Origin: an uncultured Ruminococcus sp.
Lineage (GTDB): Bacteria > Bacillota > Clostridia > Oscillospirales > Ruminococcaceae
Length of the DNA: 64,000 nt
Reading direction: 5' to 3'
Assembly: GCA_902800795.1 (NCBI GenBank)
Contig: CADCFQ010000002.1
Location: 1-64,000 of the forward strand
In this document: positions 16,617 through 25,024 of the stretch, piece after piece
Position numbering within the stretch: the stretch's first letter is position 1
Layout of the letters: each line of letters begins with the position of its first letter
Notes under the pieces: generated by a model
The model's database searches: none
What the model was told of the DNA's origin: nothing
What the model saw: the letters and a program-made list of their open reading frames with translations, nothing else
Made by a program: the position numbers and the translations under genes

Positions 16617-17108
16617 TTAAATCTGCTTAAAACTCTTTGTTCTCTTTTCCCAGAGAACAAATATAAGGAGTGCCGCAAGGGCCCCCGTGATACCGCCGCA
16701 GGTGTCTATCAGCACGTCTCTGAGCTCACAGGATCTGCCGTCCGAAAAAAGCTGGTGGAGCTCATCCGTGACGGAGTAAAGAGAGGTGAGCACTGCCGCA
16801 AGGGCTGTGCGCAGCCTTTTTTCCTTTGTTTTATAAAGGCACCAGAACACCAGCGCTCCCAGCACAAGGTATTCGGTAAAGTGTGCGCTCTTGCGAACGA
16901 TAAATGTCACGGTGTCGGTTATCTGTTTCTGTCTTGCCTCGCTGAAGCTGTCATAATCGGGAACAAAAACATCTATCACGATCCCGACTATCCTGCCGCT
17001 CTGCTTGCCGGATGTGTCTGCGCTGTTAGAAGAGAACAAAAATATCAGAGCACACCACAGCCCTGTTATGATAAAGCGAAGCGCCTTACTTTTCAGTATT
17101 GTTTTCAA
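16617..17108 (-). CDS. VanZ family membrane protein
   Basis: 163 residues with four predicted membrane helices (about 9-25, 70-95, 98-120 and 132-155). The VanZ signature is clear: SSNSADTS after helix 1, KSAHFTEYLVLGAL, and DELHQLFSDGRSCELRDVLIDT. VanZ proteins are linked to low-level glycopeptide resistance and surface properties, but the molecular role is unknown. Translation starts at TTG inside the end of cca, a 23-base overlap, so it is coupled to cca. Confidence 0.85.
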   Translation of the reverse strand: MKTILKSKALRFIITGLWCALIFLFSSNSADTSGKQSGRIVGIVIDVFVPDYDSFSEARQKQITDTVTFIVRKSAHFTEYLVLGALVFWCLYKTKEKRLRTALAAVLTSLYSVTDELHQLFSDGRSCELRDVLIDTCGGITGALAALLIFVLWEKRTKSFKQI

Positions 17109-18426
17109 TATAGCTCATAAGCTCCTTTTTTTCATTTGCACATTCGCCGTCGATAACAGCGTCCAGCGCCAGCTGCAGCGCCTTGCCTATCTGTCTGCCG
17201 TCAAAGCCTGCATCTATAAGATCATGGCCGTTTATCGCCAGCTGTCTGAGCGACAGCACAGGGCGCTCTTCAAGTATCTCCTCATAAAGCGCTCTGAAGC
17301 GGTCAAGCTCTTCAAGCTTTTCTTCTATCATATAGTTCGACTGCGCCAGTGTATCAGCATAGCGGACATCCAGATAGTCCTCGAAAAATCCTGTTCCGTG
17401 CTTTGAGATAAACTTCATCACGGACTTCTTCGTGCAGGCTATGCGGTTGTCGTGGTTTCTCACAAGCTCGCAGATACGCTCTCTTGAAGCGTTATCGGTT
17501 TTTAGCCGCCTCAGCACCTCATCCGCCGTCTCGCCGCCCTTGACAGGATGCCCCTTGAAGTGGTCAACTCCGTTTTCGTCGGTGGTCCTGCAAAGGGGCT
17601 TCGCTATGTCATGGAGCAGCATAGTCATCCTTAGCGCCGGCTCTTTTCTTATATTTCCCACACTGCGGCAGATGTGCTCATACACAGTGTAGCAGTGGTG
17701 AGGATTGTGCTGGATATATCCCACACAGCTCGCAAGCTCGGGGATCACCACACACATGACCTCGGAAAACTCCAGCAGCACAGCCGTTGCCCGGTCTCCG
17801 CATAGCAGCTTGAAAAGCTCCTGGGCTATACGCTCCGCCGATATGCTTTTAAGCAGGAAGCGGTTTCTCATTACCGAGGCCGCCGTTTCGTCCTCTATCT
17901 CGAAGCCCAGCATCGAGGAAAACCTCATTGCCCGAAGGATCCTCAGAGCATCTTCATCAAAGCGCCTGTCAGGCTCGCCCACGCATCTTATTATCCTTTT
18001 GTCCAGGTCATCCCTGCCGCCGAACATATCCACAAGCCCTGTGCGGTCTGAATAGGCCATAGCATTCACGGTGAAATCACGGCGTGAAAGGTCCTCCTCC
18101 AGCGTCTTTGAAAAGGTCACCTGCTTGGGATGCCGGTGGTCCTCATACTCTCCGTCGCTGCGGAAGGTGGTTATCTCTACCGGCTTGTGCTCGACCATAG
18201 CGGTCACTGTGCCGTGCTTTATCCCCGTGTCGATAAGGTGGAGCCCGGAAAGGGCTTTCTTCATCTGCTCCGGCTCTGCATCGGTACAGACGTCAAAATC
18301 GTGGGGCTCGCTTCCGAGCAGCTGGTCTCTCACACAGCCGCCCACGATATAGGCTTCATATCCCGAAAGCTCCAGCAGAGCGATCACCTTGTTGACATAG
18401 GACGGGATCCTAATCTTTTCTTTCAT
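17086..18426 (-). CDS. cca: CCA tRNA nucleotidyltransferase with HD domain
   Basis: 446 residues, class II. The nucleotidyltransferase head shows GGCVRDQLLG and the catalytic carboxylates in HDFDVC (near residues 26-45). The RRDFTVNAMAY motif and the RNA-binding RFDEDALRILRAMRFSS follow. An HD phosphohydrolase domain has LLHDIAKPLC near residue 270. It adds CCA to tRNA 3' ends. This fits the local tRNA-Thr, which lacks an encoded CCA. Four-base overlap with the upstream alpha-galactosidase and 23-base overlap with vanZ indicate one operon. Confidence 0.93.
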   Translation of the reverse strand: MKEKIRIPSYVNKVIALLELSGYEAYIVGGCVRDQLLGSEPHDFDVCTDAEPEQMKKALSGLHLIDTGIKHGTVTAMVEHKPVEITTFRSDGEYEDHRHPKQVTFSKTLEEDLSRRDFTVNAMAYSDRTGLVDMFGGRDDLDKRIIRCVGEPDRRFDEDALRILRAMRFSSMLGFEIEDETAASVMRNRFLLKSISAERIAQELFKLLCGDRATAVLLEFSEVMCVVIPELASCVGYIQHNPHHCYTVYEHICRSVGNIRKEPALRMTMLLHDIAKPLCRTTDENGVDHFKGHPVKGGETADEVLRRLKTDNASRERICELVRNHDNRIACTKKSVMKFISKHGTGFFEDYLDVRYADTLAQSNYMIEEKLEELDRFRALYEEILEERPVLSLRQLAINGHDLIDAGFDGRQIGKALQLALDAVIDGECANEKKELMSYIENNTEK

Positions 18427-20531
18427 ATCTTTATTTCAAAAAGTCTCGCTGTACACGGTCTGTCAAAGCGCACCGTCAGCTTGCCTGCCGAGGGCGAAAA
18501 CTCAAAGGGATACTCGTTAAAATCGGGATAAAGACACTTTATCTTTACGTCCTTTCCTTTGAGGAACTCAAGCGGCAGCCCGCAGGTATCATCTCCTGCT
18601 CTTCTCCATACCGCAAGATAAGCCTTATCCTTTGTTTTCAGCCCAAGGCACACCCAGTCGTCCTTAAAGTCCGAAAGACCCAGGGGCCAGAAGGGTACAG
18701 CCTCTCTTATATCCTTTCTTATCCTCTTGTAGATATCAAGCCCCTGTCTGACCAGCGCCAGCCTCTCATCATCGATGTTTGCAAGGTGTCCGCTCTGGTG
18801 GATACGCAGAAGCATTGCGTTTATCATATTGAAAACAGTCTCCTCACGGTCACCCTGACTCATGGGATAACACCACACAGCTGACTGCTCGGGGCAGACA
18901 GCAAGGGGCGAATTGGCAGCGATGGTACAGTATTTCTTATAGTCATCCTGGTCAGAGGTGGACTGGATAGAATAGCGTGAAAGCATAGCGTAGTCCATTC
19001 TCAATCCGCCGCTGGAGCAGTTTTCTATGACAAGCTCCGGATATCTTTCAAACACGCCGTCCAGCCACTCCAGATAAGCCCTCTGGTGTCCCAGCAGGCC
19101 GTCACCGAAGCTGTCGGCATCCCTCTCGGTGCCTATGCCCGGTTCGATGTTGTAGTCCATCTTTATATAGCCTATGCCGTATTCGTTTATCAGCCTGTCA
19201 ATAACACCGTCAGCAAAAGCCCTTACCTCTTCATTCCTGAAATCCAGCTGATAGCGGCTGCGGTCAAACACACGCTTTCCGTGGCGGGTAAAGAACCAGC
19301 TGTCATCAGCCCTTTTGTCCACCAGCGGACAGTTTATGCCCATGACCTCTATCTCCAGCCAAACGCCGGGTATCATACCCTTTTGCCTGATATAGTCGGT
19401 AACGGGTCTGAGCCCCTCGGGGAAGCGCTTTAAGCTTACCTCCCACTCGCCGACCTCGTCCCACCAGCCGCCGTCGGCATACCAGCCTGCGTCGATAACG
19501 AAATACTCGCAGCCAGCCTTCTTTGCGGCATCTATCAGAGGATATTCCTTGTCTGCCGTCGGGTCGCCCCAGAGACAGTTCATATAGTCGTTGAAAATAA
19601 CGGGCAGGCGCTTGTTGTCGTCGTTCTTGCGCCTTATCTTCCTGCGGTACTTTGTAAGCTCGCCCACGGCTTCTTCAAGGCCGCCCCTGACAACGCCCAC
19701 CGCACATTTAACGCTCTCAAAGCGCTCACCGGGAGCCAGCTCCTTCGACCAGTGAGACTCTATCTCGGAGGGCCCGGAAAGCTGGAGATAAAGGCTTCCC
19801 TCCTGGTCGCTTATCTCCCAGTGCCAGGAGCCGTTGTGCTCTATCTGCCATATCATAGCTGTGCCGGCTTCGGTGTTTCGCAGAGAGCCCATGGGGATGA
19901 ATTCCTTTGCCGACCAGTTACCCACATTGGTAACGCCGAACACCTTCGACGAGTGCTGCCAGGTGTAGGGCTGCGCCATAGCAAGGCCGGCCTCGGAAAG
20001 GGTATACTCCCTCCACTGGACCTCACGCTGCCAGGAATTGTGACAGACACCGATCATCAGCTTGTCGTCCTGACAGAGGAGCCCCTCTTTCTCTATGCCT
20101 GTCAGCGCAAAGGACGAAACATATTCAAGCGTCTGTGTCTTATCGCCCTCGTTTATGACCTCCGTCCAGCACCTGACAACGGATGTGTTCGTATAAAACT
20201 GAAAATGCGACACCGCACAAAGCCCCGTCTGCTCATCAAACGTGGTTATCTCGAGCTTTCTGCCGAGGTCATTGTTAGTGTCGCCAAAACTTCTGAACTT
20301 CATCCTGTATCCCGGAGCGGTCACGATGTATTTGTTTCCGTGTCTTTCGCCGGGGCGGTCATAGCCGCTGACCTGCAGCTCAAGCAGGCGAAACGCAAGC
20401 TTGCCTGCACGCTCATGCACCTTGCTCTCATCAAAGGGCACAGCCCCGAAGTGCATGAGCTTCGGCTCATTGTCGTCTGTCACATCAAGAACAAAGTATA
20501 TCCCGTTTTCGTATATATCATATCTTTTCAT
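18423..20531 (-). CDS. GH36 alpha-galactosidase
   Basis: 702 residues, matching the ~700-730 of clostridial GH36 enzymes. An N-terminal beta-sandwich (to ~residue 310) precedes the (beta/alpha)8 barrel. D459 in GYIKMDYN is the likely nucleophile and D527 in TSDQDDY the acid/base, 68 residues apart as in the family. No signal peptide is seen, so it acts in the cytoplasm on imported melibiose or raffinose-type sugars. Its acid/base loop (SDQDD) differs slightly from the common SDNTD. It sits between an ABC export pair and cca, with a 4-base overlap to cca. Confidence 0.88.
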   Translation of the reverse strand: MKRYDIYENGIYFVLDVTDDNEPKLMHFGAVPFDESKVHERAGKLAFRLLELQVSGYDRPGERHGNKYIVTAPGYRMKFRSFGDTNNDLGRKLEITTFDEQTGLCAVSHFQFYTNTSVVRCWTEVINEGDKTQTLEYVSSFALTGIEKEGLLCQDDKLMIGVCHNSWQREVQWREYTLSEAGLAMAQPYTWQHSSKVFGVTNVGNWSAKEFIPMGSLRNTEAGTAMIWQIEHNGSWHWEISDQEGSLYLQLSGPSEIESHWSKELAPGERFESVKCAVGVVRGGLEEAVGELTKYRRKIRRKNDDNKRLPVIFNDYMNCLWGDPTADKEYPLIDAAKKAGCEYFVIDAGWYADGGWWDEVGEWEVSLKRFPEGLRPVTDYIRQKGMIPGVWLEIEVMGINCPLVDKRADDSWFFTRHGKRVFDRSRYQLDFRNEEVRAFADGVIDRLINEYGIGYIKMDYNIEPGIGTERDADSFGDGLLGHQRAYLEWLDGVFERYPELVIENCSSGGLRMDYAMLSRYSIQSTSDQDDYKKYCTIAANSPLAVCPEQSAVWCYPMSQGDREETVFNMINAMLLRIHQSGHLANIDDERLALVRQGLDIYKRIRKDIREAVPFWPLGLSDFKDDWVCLGLKTKDKAYLAVWRRAGDDTCGLPLEFLKGKDVKIKCLYPDFNEYPFEFSPSAGKLTVRFDRPCTARLFEIKI

Positions 20532-20563
20532 ATCACTGCGCTCCTTACAGGGTCAGAGGATAG

Positions 20564-21289
20564 TTATTTTTTCACACCGTATGCTTCAAAGGCCTCCTCA
20601 ACAGTGCCGTCGACCTCGACCTTGCCGTTTTTAAGGAAGATAGCTCTCTTGCAGGTCTCCTCTATCGCCTGACGGGAATGGGACACGAACAGCACGGTAA
20701 CACCTGCTTCGATGACCTCATTTATCTTGTCACGGCATTTCTTCTGGAAATCCGCATCTCCCACGCTCAGAGCCTCGTCCACAACGAGGATATCGGGGTG
20801 GATGTTTATGTTTATCGCAAAGCCCAGCCTCATTTTCATACCGCTGGAATAGGTCCTTACAGGCTGGTCTATATACTCTCCGAGATCTGCAAAGTCGATT
20901 ATATCCTGCTCGATCTCCTTTATCTGAGCGTCATTGAGACCGAGAAGATAGCCCTTGAGATAGATATTCTCTATCCCCGTCATATCCGGAGAAAACCCTG
21001 CTGTCAGCTCGAGGAGAGCAGCGACCTTTCCGTTTACGGTTATCTCGCCGCTGGTGGGAAAGCTTACTCCCGTTATCATCTTGAGTATGGTGGACTTTCC
21101 TGCACCGTTCTTTCCGATGATGCCCACAGACTCTCCCTGATAGATCTTAAAGCTCACGCCCTTCAAAGCAGGGTGCTTCTTTACGCCCCTGTTCTTGGTG
21201 AATATCGCCTTGAAACGAGCCTTCTCGTTCTTGTAAAGGAAATATTCTTTTTTTACGTCATTAAATTCTATGATCGGTTCCTTGTCCAT
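20564..21289 (-). CDS. ABC transporter ATPase for polysaccharide/teichoic acid export
   Basis: 241 residues. Walker A GKNGAGKSTILKMI (near residue 59), signature YSSGMKMRLGF, Walker B DILVVDEALS and the H-loop VSHSR are all present. The sequence is of the TagH/Wzt/RfbB class: a long insert before the first strand (EKARFKAIFTKN) and the VGDADFQKKC motif after Walker B. There is no C-terminal carbohydrate-binding domain, so export is probably of an undecorated or lipid-linked polymer. It pairs with the permease that starts 23 bases upstream. Confidence 0.88.
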   Translation of the reverse strand: MDKEPIIEFNDVKKEYFLYKNEKARFKAIFTKNRGVKKHPALKGVSFKIYQGESVGIIGKNGAGKSTILKMITGVSFPTSGEITVNGKVAALLELTAGFSPDMTGIENIYLKGYLLGLNDAQIKEIEQDIIDFADLGEYIDQPVRTYSSGMKMRLGFAININIHPDILVVDEALSVGDADFQKKCRDKINEVIEAGVTVLFVSHSRQAIEETCKRAIFLKNGKVEVDGTVEEAFEAYGVKK

Positions 21290-21311
21290 TATTTATCTCC
21301 TGATGCCCGTA

Positions 21312-22154
21312 TCAAAGCACGTCGGGCAGTATCTTTCTGAATTTCTTATAGGTGTGGCCGCCGAGAAGTATCAGGAACAGAAGCTCTGCAAAGAAGACGA
21401 CCGTCTCGGTGGTATAATTGCTGTCAAAGGCAAGGGTGTGGGTGAGAAAGCATTTGCGGTAGCCGTTGACAAAGTAGTTAATGGGGTTTATGTACATAAG
21501 TCTCTTCACCCAGAGAGGCTCGATATCATAGGTGTTCCACAGCGTTCCCGACAGCCAGAAAAGGCCTGTGATTATCGAATTTATCAGGTTCTCAAAATCC
21601 TTGCTGAACGCACTCAGCGGAGCTGTCGTCCAAGATAGTGCAAGGAAGAACACATACATCATGAAAGCGTAGTAAACAAACTGTAGGTTATAAACGCTGG
21701 GGCCAAATCCGCTGAGCCAGAGCACAGCGTACATTATAGCACAGAGCAGGATATGTACATAGAGTCCCGAAAGGGATGTGAACGTCATTATGTTCGATAC
21801 CGGGAACGACAGCTTGGTCACGAACTGCTTGTTCTGCCTTATCGAGCGTGAACCTCCGATGATGCACTCGGAGATATAGAACCACGGCACATATCCCGTG
21901 AGCAGGAAAATAAAGGTGGGGTACTTGTCATTGATAAAGTGGACACCGCCGTTTCTCCGAAGCCCCACATCGAAAGCGAACCACAAAATGAACAGGGTGA
22001 AGGTCGGCTTGATAAGCGCCCAGACAGGGCCAAGTGCTGCACCCTTGTATTTTTTAATAAGCTCGTTGACCGAGAGCATCCTTATCTGCTTGGCCTTTCC
22101 CTTATGCTCGATAAAGATCTGCTTGAGTCCGAAAACATCGTGTTTTTCTTCCAT
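21312..22154 (-). CDS. ABC-2 polysaccharide export permease (TagG/Wzm type)
   Basis: 280 residues with about six membrane helices. It has the family's cytoplasmic N-terminus (VNELIKKYKGAALGPVWALI) that contacts the ATPase and the re-entrant PWFYISECI segment. With the following ATPase it makes a two-gene exporter that flips teichoic acid, O-antigen-like or capsule glycan across the membrane. The ATG has GGAAGG upstream. A glycosyltransferase lies immediately upstream on the same strand, which supports a role in surface glycan assembly. Confidence 0.88.
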   Translation of the reverse strand: MEEKHDVFGLKQIFIEHKGKAKQIRMLSVNELIKKYKGAALGPVWALIKPTFTLFILWFAFDVGLRRNGGVHFINDKYPTFIFLLTGYVPWFYISECIIGGSRSIRQNKQFVTKLSFPVSNIMTFTSLSGLYVHILLCAIMYAVLWLSGFGPSVYNLQFVYYAFMMYVFFLALSWTTAPLSAFSKDFENLINSIITGLFWLSGTLWNTYDIEPLWVKRLMYINPINYFVNGYRKCFLTHTLAFDSNYTTETVVFFAELLFLILLGGHTYKKFRKILPDVL

Positions 22155-22178
22155 ATTTCAACCTTCCTCTAAATGATA

Positions 22179-22261
22179 GCCGCCCCGTTCCGGCGGCGTA
22201 AAAGCTCTGTAATGCCTTTCCCGGCATTTCCCGTCCCCTCCGCCGAAGGCGGTGCGGGGAC
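22179..22261. repeat. Three consecutive hairpins between glycosyltransferase and exporter
   Basis: Three stems stand in a row: GCCGCC/GGCGGC (22179-22197), AATGCC/GGCATT (22211-22228) and GTCCCC-CCGCC/GGCGG-GGGGAC (22233-22261). None is followed by a good T-run on the minus strand. They may attenuate or stabilise the transcript that enters the exporter genes. Confidence 0.55.
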
Positions 22262-22263
22262 TC

Positions 22264-23088
22264 CTATCCCCTCAAAAGCTTTTTATATATTACACCGGTA
22301 AGCCTGGCCGGCATTATAAAAATGAACAGCTGCAATGCACAGGGGGCTGCGAAATCAATGAATGACGAATAGCCGCTTCTGAAAAGGCGCCACCTGACCT
22401 TGAAGAAAGCCTTGGTGTTCGCCCAGTTGCGCCGTCTTTCATAGTTGCCCTTAGTCACACGGTAGCGCACGAGCACCCGGCCTATATTCACGCCGTAGGC
22501 TCCCTCTCTGAGCATATTGGCAACGAACTCATAGTCCTCACAGCGCTTGATCGTGCTGTAGCCGCCGGCTTTCAGCGCCAGAGCTTTTTTATAGACAAGA
22601 GTCTGATTGTTGAAGGGGTTGCGCCTTTTTGAATACTTGTGTATCTCGGAGTTCTTGAGCGGAGTTTTCTTGACAGCCAGCGCCTCGCCCGTATCGGAGT
22701 CGAACTCCTCGATGTAGGCTCCCAGCATATCTATCTCCGGGTGTCTCGCCATTGCCCTGACCGAGCACTCGCAGCGCTGTGGCAAAGCGACATCATCCGA
22801 GTCCATCTTTACGATGATCTCATGTCTGCATTTATCTATCCCGAAGTTTGCACAGGCGCCCGTCCCCGAGCGCTCCTCCATCCTGTAAACGTGAAGCGCT
22901 TCGTTTTGCACCGAAAGCTCTTCTATGACCGCATCCAGCTCCGGGGTGAGCTCGCCGTCACAGACCAGCACAAAGTCATCCGTCGGAAGGGTCTGCGAGA
23001 GCATACTGCAAACGCTCTCTTTAAAAAAGGCCGGATCTTCGCCGTCATACACCGACATCAGCACACTGTAAGGGGGCAGTTTTTCCAC
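22264..23088 (-). CDS. Family 2 glycosyltransferase
   Basis: 274 residues starting at GTG 23088, preceded by AGAAAGGAG at eight bases. Reading frames that extend to 23289 cannot be real, because a perfect promoter (23129-23157) lies inside that extension. The GT-A fold shows PPYSVLMSVYDGE at the N-terminus, then FGIDKCRHEIIVKMDSDDVAL, where DSDD is the metal/nucleotide-sugar site. KRCEDYEFVANML is the acceptor-side ED motif, and a hydrophobic C-terminal helix suggests membrane association. It likely adds a sugar to a surface polymer handled by the exporter downstream. Confidence 0.85.
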   Translation of the reverse strand: MEKLPPYSVLMSVYDGEDPAFFKESVCSMLSQTLPTDDFVLVCDGELTPELDAVIEELSVQNEALHVYRMEERSGTGACANFGIDKCRHEIIVKMDSDDVALPQRCECSVRAMARHPEIDMLGAYIEEFDSDTGEALAVKKTPLKNSEIHKYSKRRNPFNNQTLVYKKALALKAGGYSTIKRCEDYEFVANMLREGAYGVNIGRVLVRYRVTKGNYERRRNWANTKAFFKVRWRLFRSGYSSFIDFAAPCALQLFIFIMPARLTGVIYKKLLRG

Positions 23089-23128
23089 AGCAGCTCTCTC
23101 CTTTCTACGGATCTCGTTATTCCGTATT

Positions 23129-23157
23129 ATTATACCATTTCTGCCCGGATTTGTCAA
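23129..23157 (-). promoter_or_regulatory. Consensus promoter of the glycosyltransferase
   Basis: On the minus strand TTGACA (23157-23152), 17 bases, TATAAT (23134-23129). Both boxes are perfect and TGG precedes the -10. Confidence 0.9.
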
Positions 23158-23225
23158 TTGTAAAGCCCTTGTGTTTATATCGAATTTAACCAATGACCGG
23201 AACAGGTTTTTATCTATAACAGACA

Positions 23226-23264
23226 ATAAAAAACAGAGCACTGCTTTTGTCTGCAATGCTCTGT
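23226..23264 (-). terminator. Terminator of the PAP2 gene
   Basis: ACAGAGCA (23233-23240) pairs with TGCTCTGT (23257-23264), extended by GC pairs in the loop. On the minus strand it is followed by TTTTTTATT. Confidence 0.8.
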
Positions 23265-23297
23265 CAGGTACATTATGCTGTTTTGTCAAGAAAAGCT

Positions 23298-23870
23298 TTA
23301 AACGGCTTGATCGATCCTGTCCCCTGCCGGGTATTTCTGTGAGAACTTCTTTTTGTAAACAAGAGCGCAGATGACAGAAAAGATCGTTGCGGATACGCAG
23401 CCGTAGATAATGTCCGTAGGATAATGTACTCCGACATAAAGCCTGGAGAAGGATATCAGAAACGCCAGGATCAGCGCCGGGATACCGAACTTTTTCGGCA
23501 TAAGCATAAAAATGATGACCGAGACCGCAAAAGCCGCCGTTGCGTGGCCAGACGGGAACGAATACTCGCTTTGCTTGCCTATAAGGCTTGTCAGCCCCTC
23601 GATCGTCTCATAAGGTCTTGCCCTTTCAAACAGGTGCTTGATAACGATAGTGTTCACAAGGAAAGATGTGACCAGTGATATCAGACAGACAACGCCCACG
23701 GGTCTGTACTTCTTCCAGATCATGAACCCGATGCTTACGACCAGCCAGAACCAACCAACCTCTCCCAGATAGGTTATCGCCTTCATTATCGGCGTAAGCC
23801 AGTTTGCCCTGAGATGTTCCTGTATCCACAGGAGGATCTCCCCCTCTTTCGGGTCCAAGTTGTCAAACAT
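23298..23870 (-). CDS. PAP2 family phosphatase, membrane
   Basis: 190 residues with five to six membrane helices. All three PAP2 signatures are present: KHLFERARP, the PSGHATAAF motif and SRLYVGVHYPTD. Such enzymes dephosphorylate undecaprenyl pyrophosphate or phosphatidylglycerol phosphate on the outer face of the membrane. With a glycosyltransferase and polysaccharide exporter nearby, a lipid-carrier recycling role is plausible but not shown. AGGGAGGT precedes the ATG. Confidence 0.88.
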   Translation of the reverse strand: MFDNLDPKEGEILLWIQEHLRANWLTPIMKAITYLGEVGWFWLVVSIGFMIWKKYRPVGVVCLISLVTSFLVNTIVIKHLFERARPYETIEGLTSLIGKQSEYSFPSGHATAAFAVSVIIFMLMPKKFGIPALILAFLISFSRLYVGVHYPTDIIYGCVSATIFSVICALVYKKKFSQKYPAGDRIDQAV

Positions 23871-24117
23871 TTATGTACCTCCCTCGTCGATTCACGAAAA
23901 CGTTTTATAAAAATTTCCATTTTCTGACAGAAAAACTGTTGTGGATGTAAAAAATCCGAGCGTCGGATTATGTAAAATCTCCTGATTTCATATTTTCTTA
24001 AAACTGTGTTATAATCGGCTCAAAAAAGCCTCAATAAAAAGTAGTGAACAAATGTTAAACATTTTAAAGAATTCACTTTCAGGGTATTTCACGGATGGCA
24101 AAAAAGTGCGAGAAAAA
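23871..24117. other. A+T-rich gap with a second minus-strand terminator
   Basis: No protein gene is seen. A compact stem AATCCGA-GCG-TCGGATT (23953-23969) is followed on the minus strand by TTTTTT, a good terminator in the middle of the gap. About 40 bases before it lies GGCTCAAAAAAGCC beside a TATAA sequence. A short untranslated RNA ending at 23949 is possible. Confidence 0.35.
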
Positions 24118-24149
24118 AGCATCGCCCTCGAAAAAAGAGGGCAGATGCT
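24118..24149 (-). terminator. Terminator of the Bax-inhibitor gene
   Basis: AGCATC-GCCCTC pairs with GAGGGC-GATGCT (one bulged base). On the minus strand TTTTTT follows. Confidence 0.88.
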
Positions 24150-24167
24150 GATTTTTCAAAGCAAAGC

Positions 24168-24962
24168 TTATCTTCTGTTGCCCTGGATCTTTGCCAGCAG
24201 GCGAAGGATCTTGAGGTAGAGATAAATAACGCCGACAATGAGGGCATAGCTTGCATACCACTCATATTCCTCGGGCAGGCCGTTCTCTACGGTCTCGGTA
24301 ACAGTGTCGAAATCACACATAAGCAGAATAGCTGCTATAAACACGCCGATAGCTGCAAACACGATGCCTATGGGGCCGTTGTTGATAGCGTTGATGCTTG
24401 ATATTATCGGGGAATTAGGCGCAATTATTGCAACAAGGCCATATATTCCGCCGCCGATGATAGACACGAAAAGTGCCGTTATGCAGGCGGTCTTGAGCCT
24501 TCCGCCCACTCTTACTCCCTTTGAATAGAGGAGCGTGAGACAGCCCACGGTGAGTATGGTAAGAACGAGAGCCTCAACGATGATGCCCTTGAACTCCTGT
24601 GCATAGAGCATTGAGACCAGCGACAGACAGAAGCCCATGCCTCCCGCATAGATCGAACCCGTGACCGGTACGGTCTTCGGTGCGAATGCCGCAATAAGGC
24701 TCGCTATCAGGGTGACTATCAGCAGTACATAGAAGACCACTGCTTCCATTTCCAGCGCTGCTTCAGCGCCGTTTCTCGAGGTGTAGAACGCATCCATATA
24801 GAAGAATGCTGCTATTCCTGCGCACATAACGAGCACGAAATAGACGGTTTTCATAGCCACGCCCTTATAGGTAGCGGCATAATTGATATCCACAGGCTGA
24901 ACGAAGCTTCTGAGCTTTCTTGCTCTGGGGTTGCCTGCGTTTTCAAAAAAGTTATTGGCCAT
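24168..24962 (-). CDS. Bax inhibitor-1/YccA-like membrane protein
   Basis: 264 residues from ATG 24962, which has GGAAGGAGAG six bases upstream. Seven hydrophobic helices begin around residue 37. The C-terminal half shows CDFDTVTETVENGLPEEYEWY followed by a final helix (core motif CDFDTV...EYEWYASYAL), typical of the Bax1-I/YccA branch. These proteins are calcium-leak channels or membrane-protease modulators in the few cases studied; the role here is not known. It has its own promoter inside the end of holB. Confidence 0.82.
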   Translation of the reverse strand: MANNFFENAGNPRARKLRSFVQPVDINYAATYKGVAMKTVYFVLVMCAGIAAFFYMDAFYTSRNGAEAALEMEAVVFYVLLIVTLIASLIAAFAPKTVPVTGSIYAGGMGFCLSLVSMLYAQEFKGIIVEALVLTILTVGCLTLLYSKGVRVGGRLKTACITALFVSIIGGGIYGLVAIIAPNSPIISSINAINNGPIGIVFAAIGVFIAAILLMCDFDTVTETVENGLPEEYEWYASYALIVGVIYLYLKILRLLAKIQGNRR

Positions 24963-24996
24963 TTGATACTCTCCTTCCAAAAACGTCATTACAACT

Positions 24997-25024
24997 ATTA
25001 TAACCTATTTTGTGAAAATGTCAA
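24997..25024 (-). promoter_or_regulatory. Promoter of the Bax-inhibitor gene
   Basis: On the minus strand TTGACA (25024-25019), 16 bases, TATAAT (25002-24997). It overlaps the stop codon of holB. Confidence 0.78.

Noticed and set aside
23089..23289. N-terminal extension of the glycosyltransferase
   Set aside because: The extension runs through a perfect promoter and the GTG at 23088 has a strong ribosome site.
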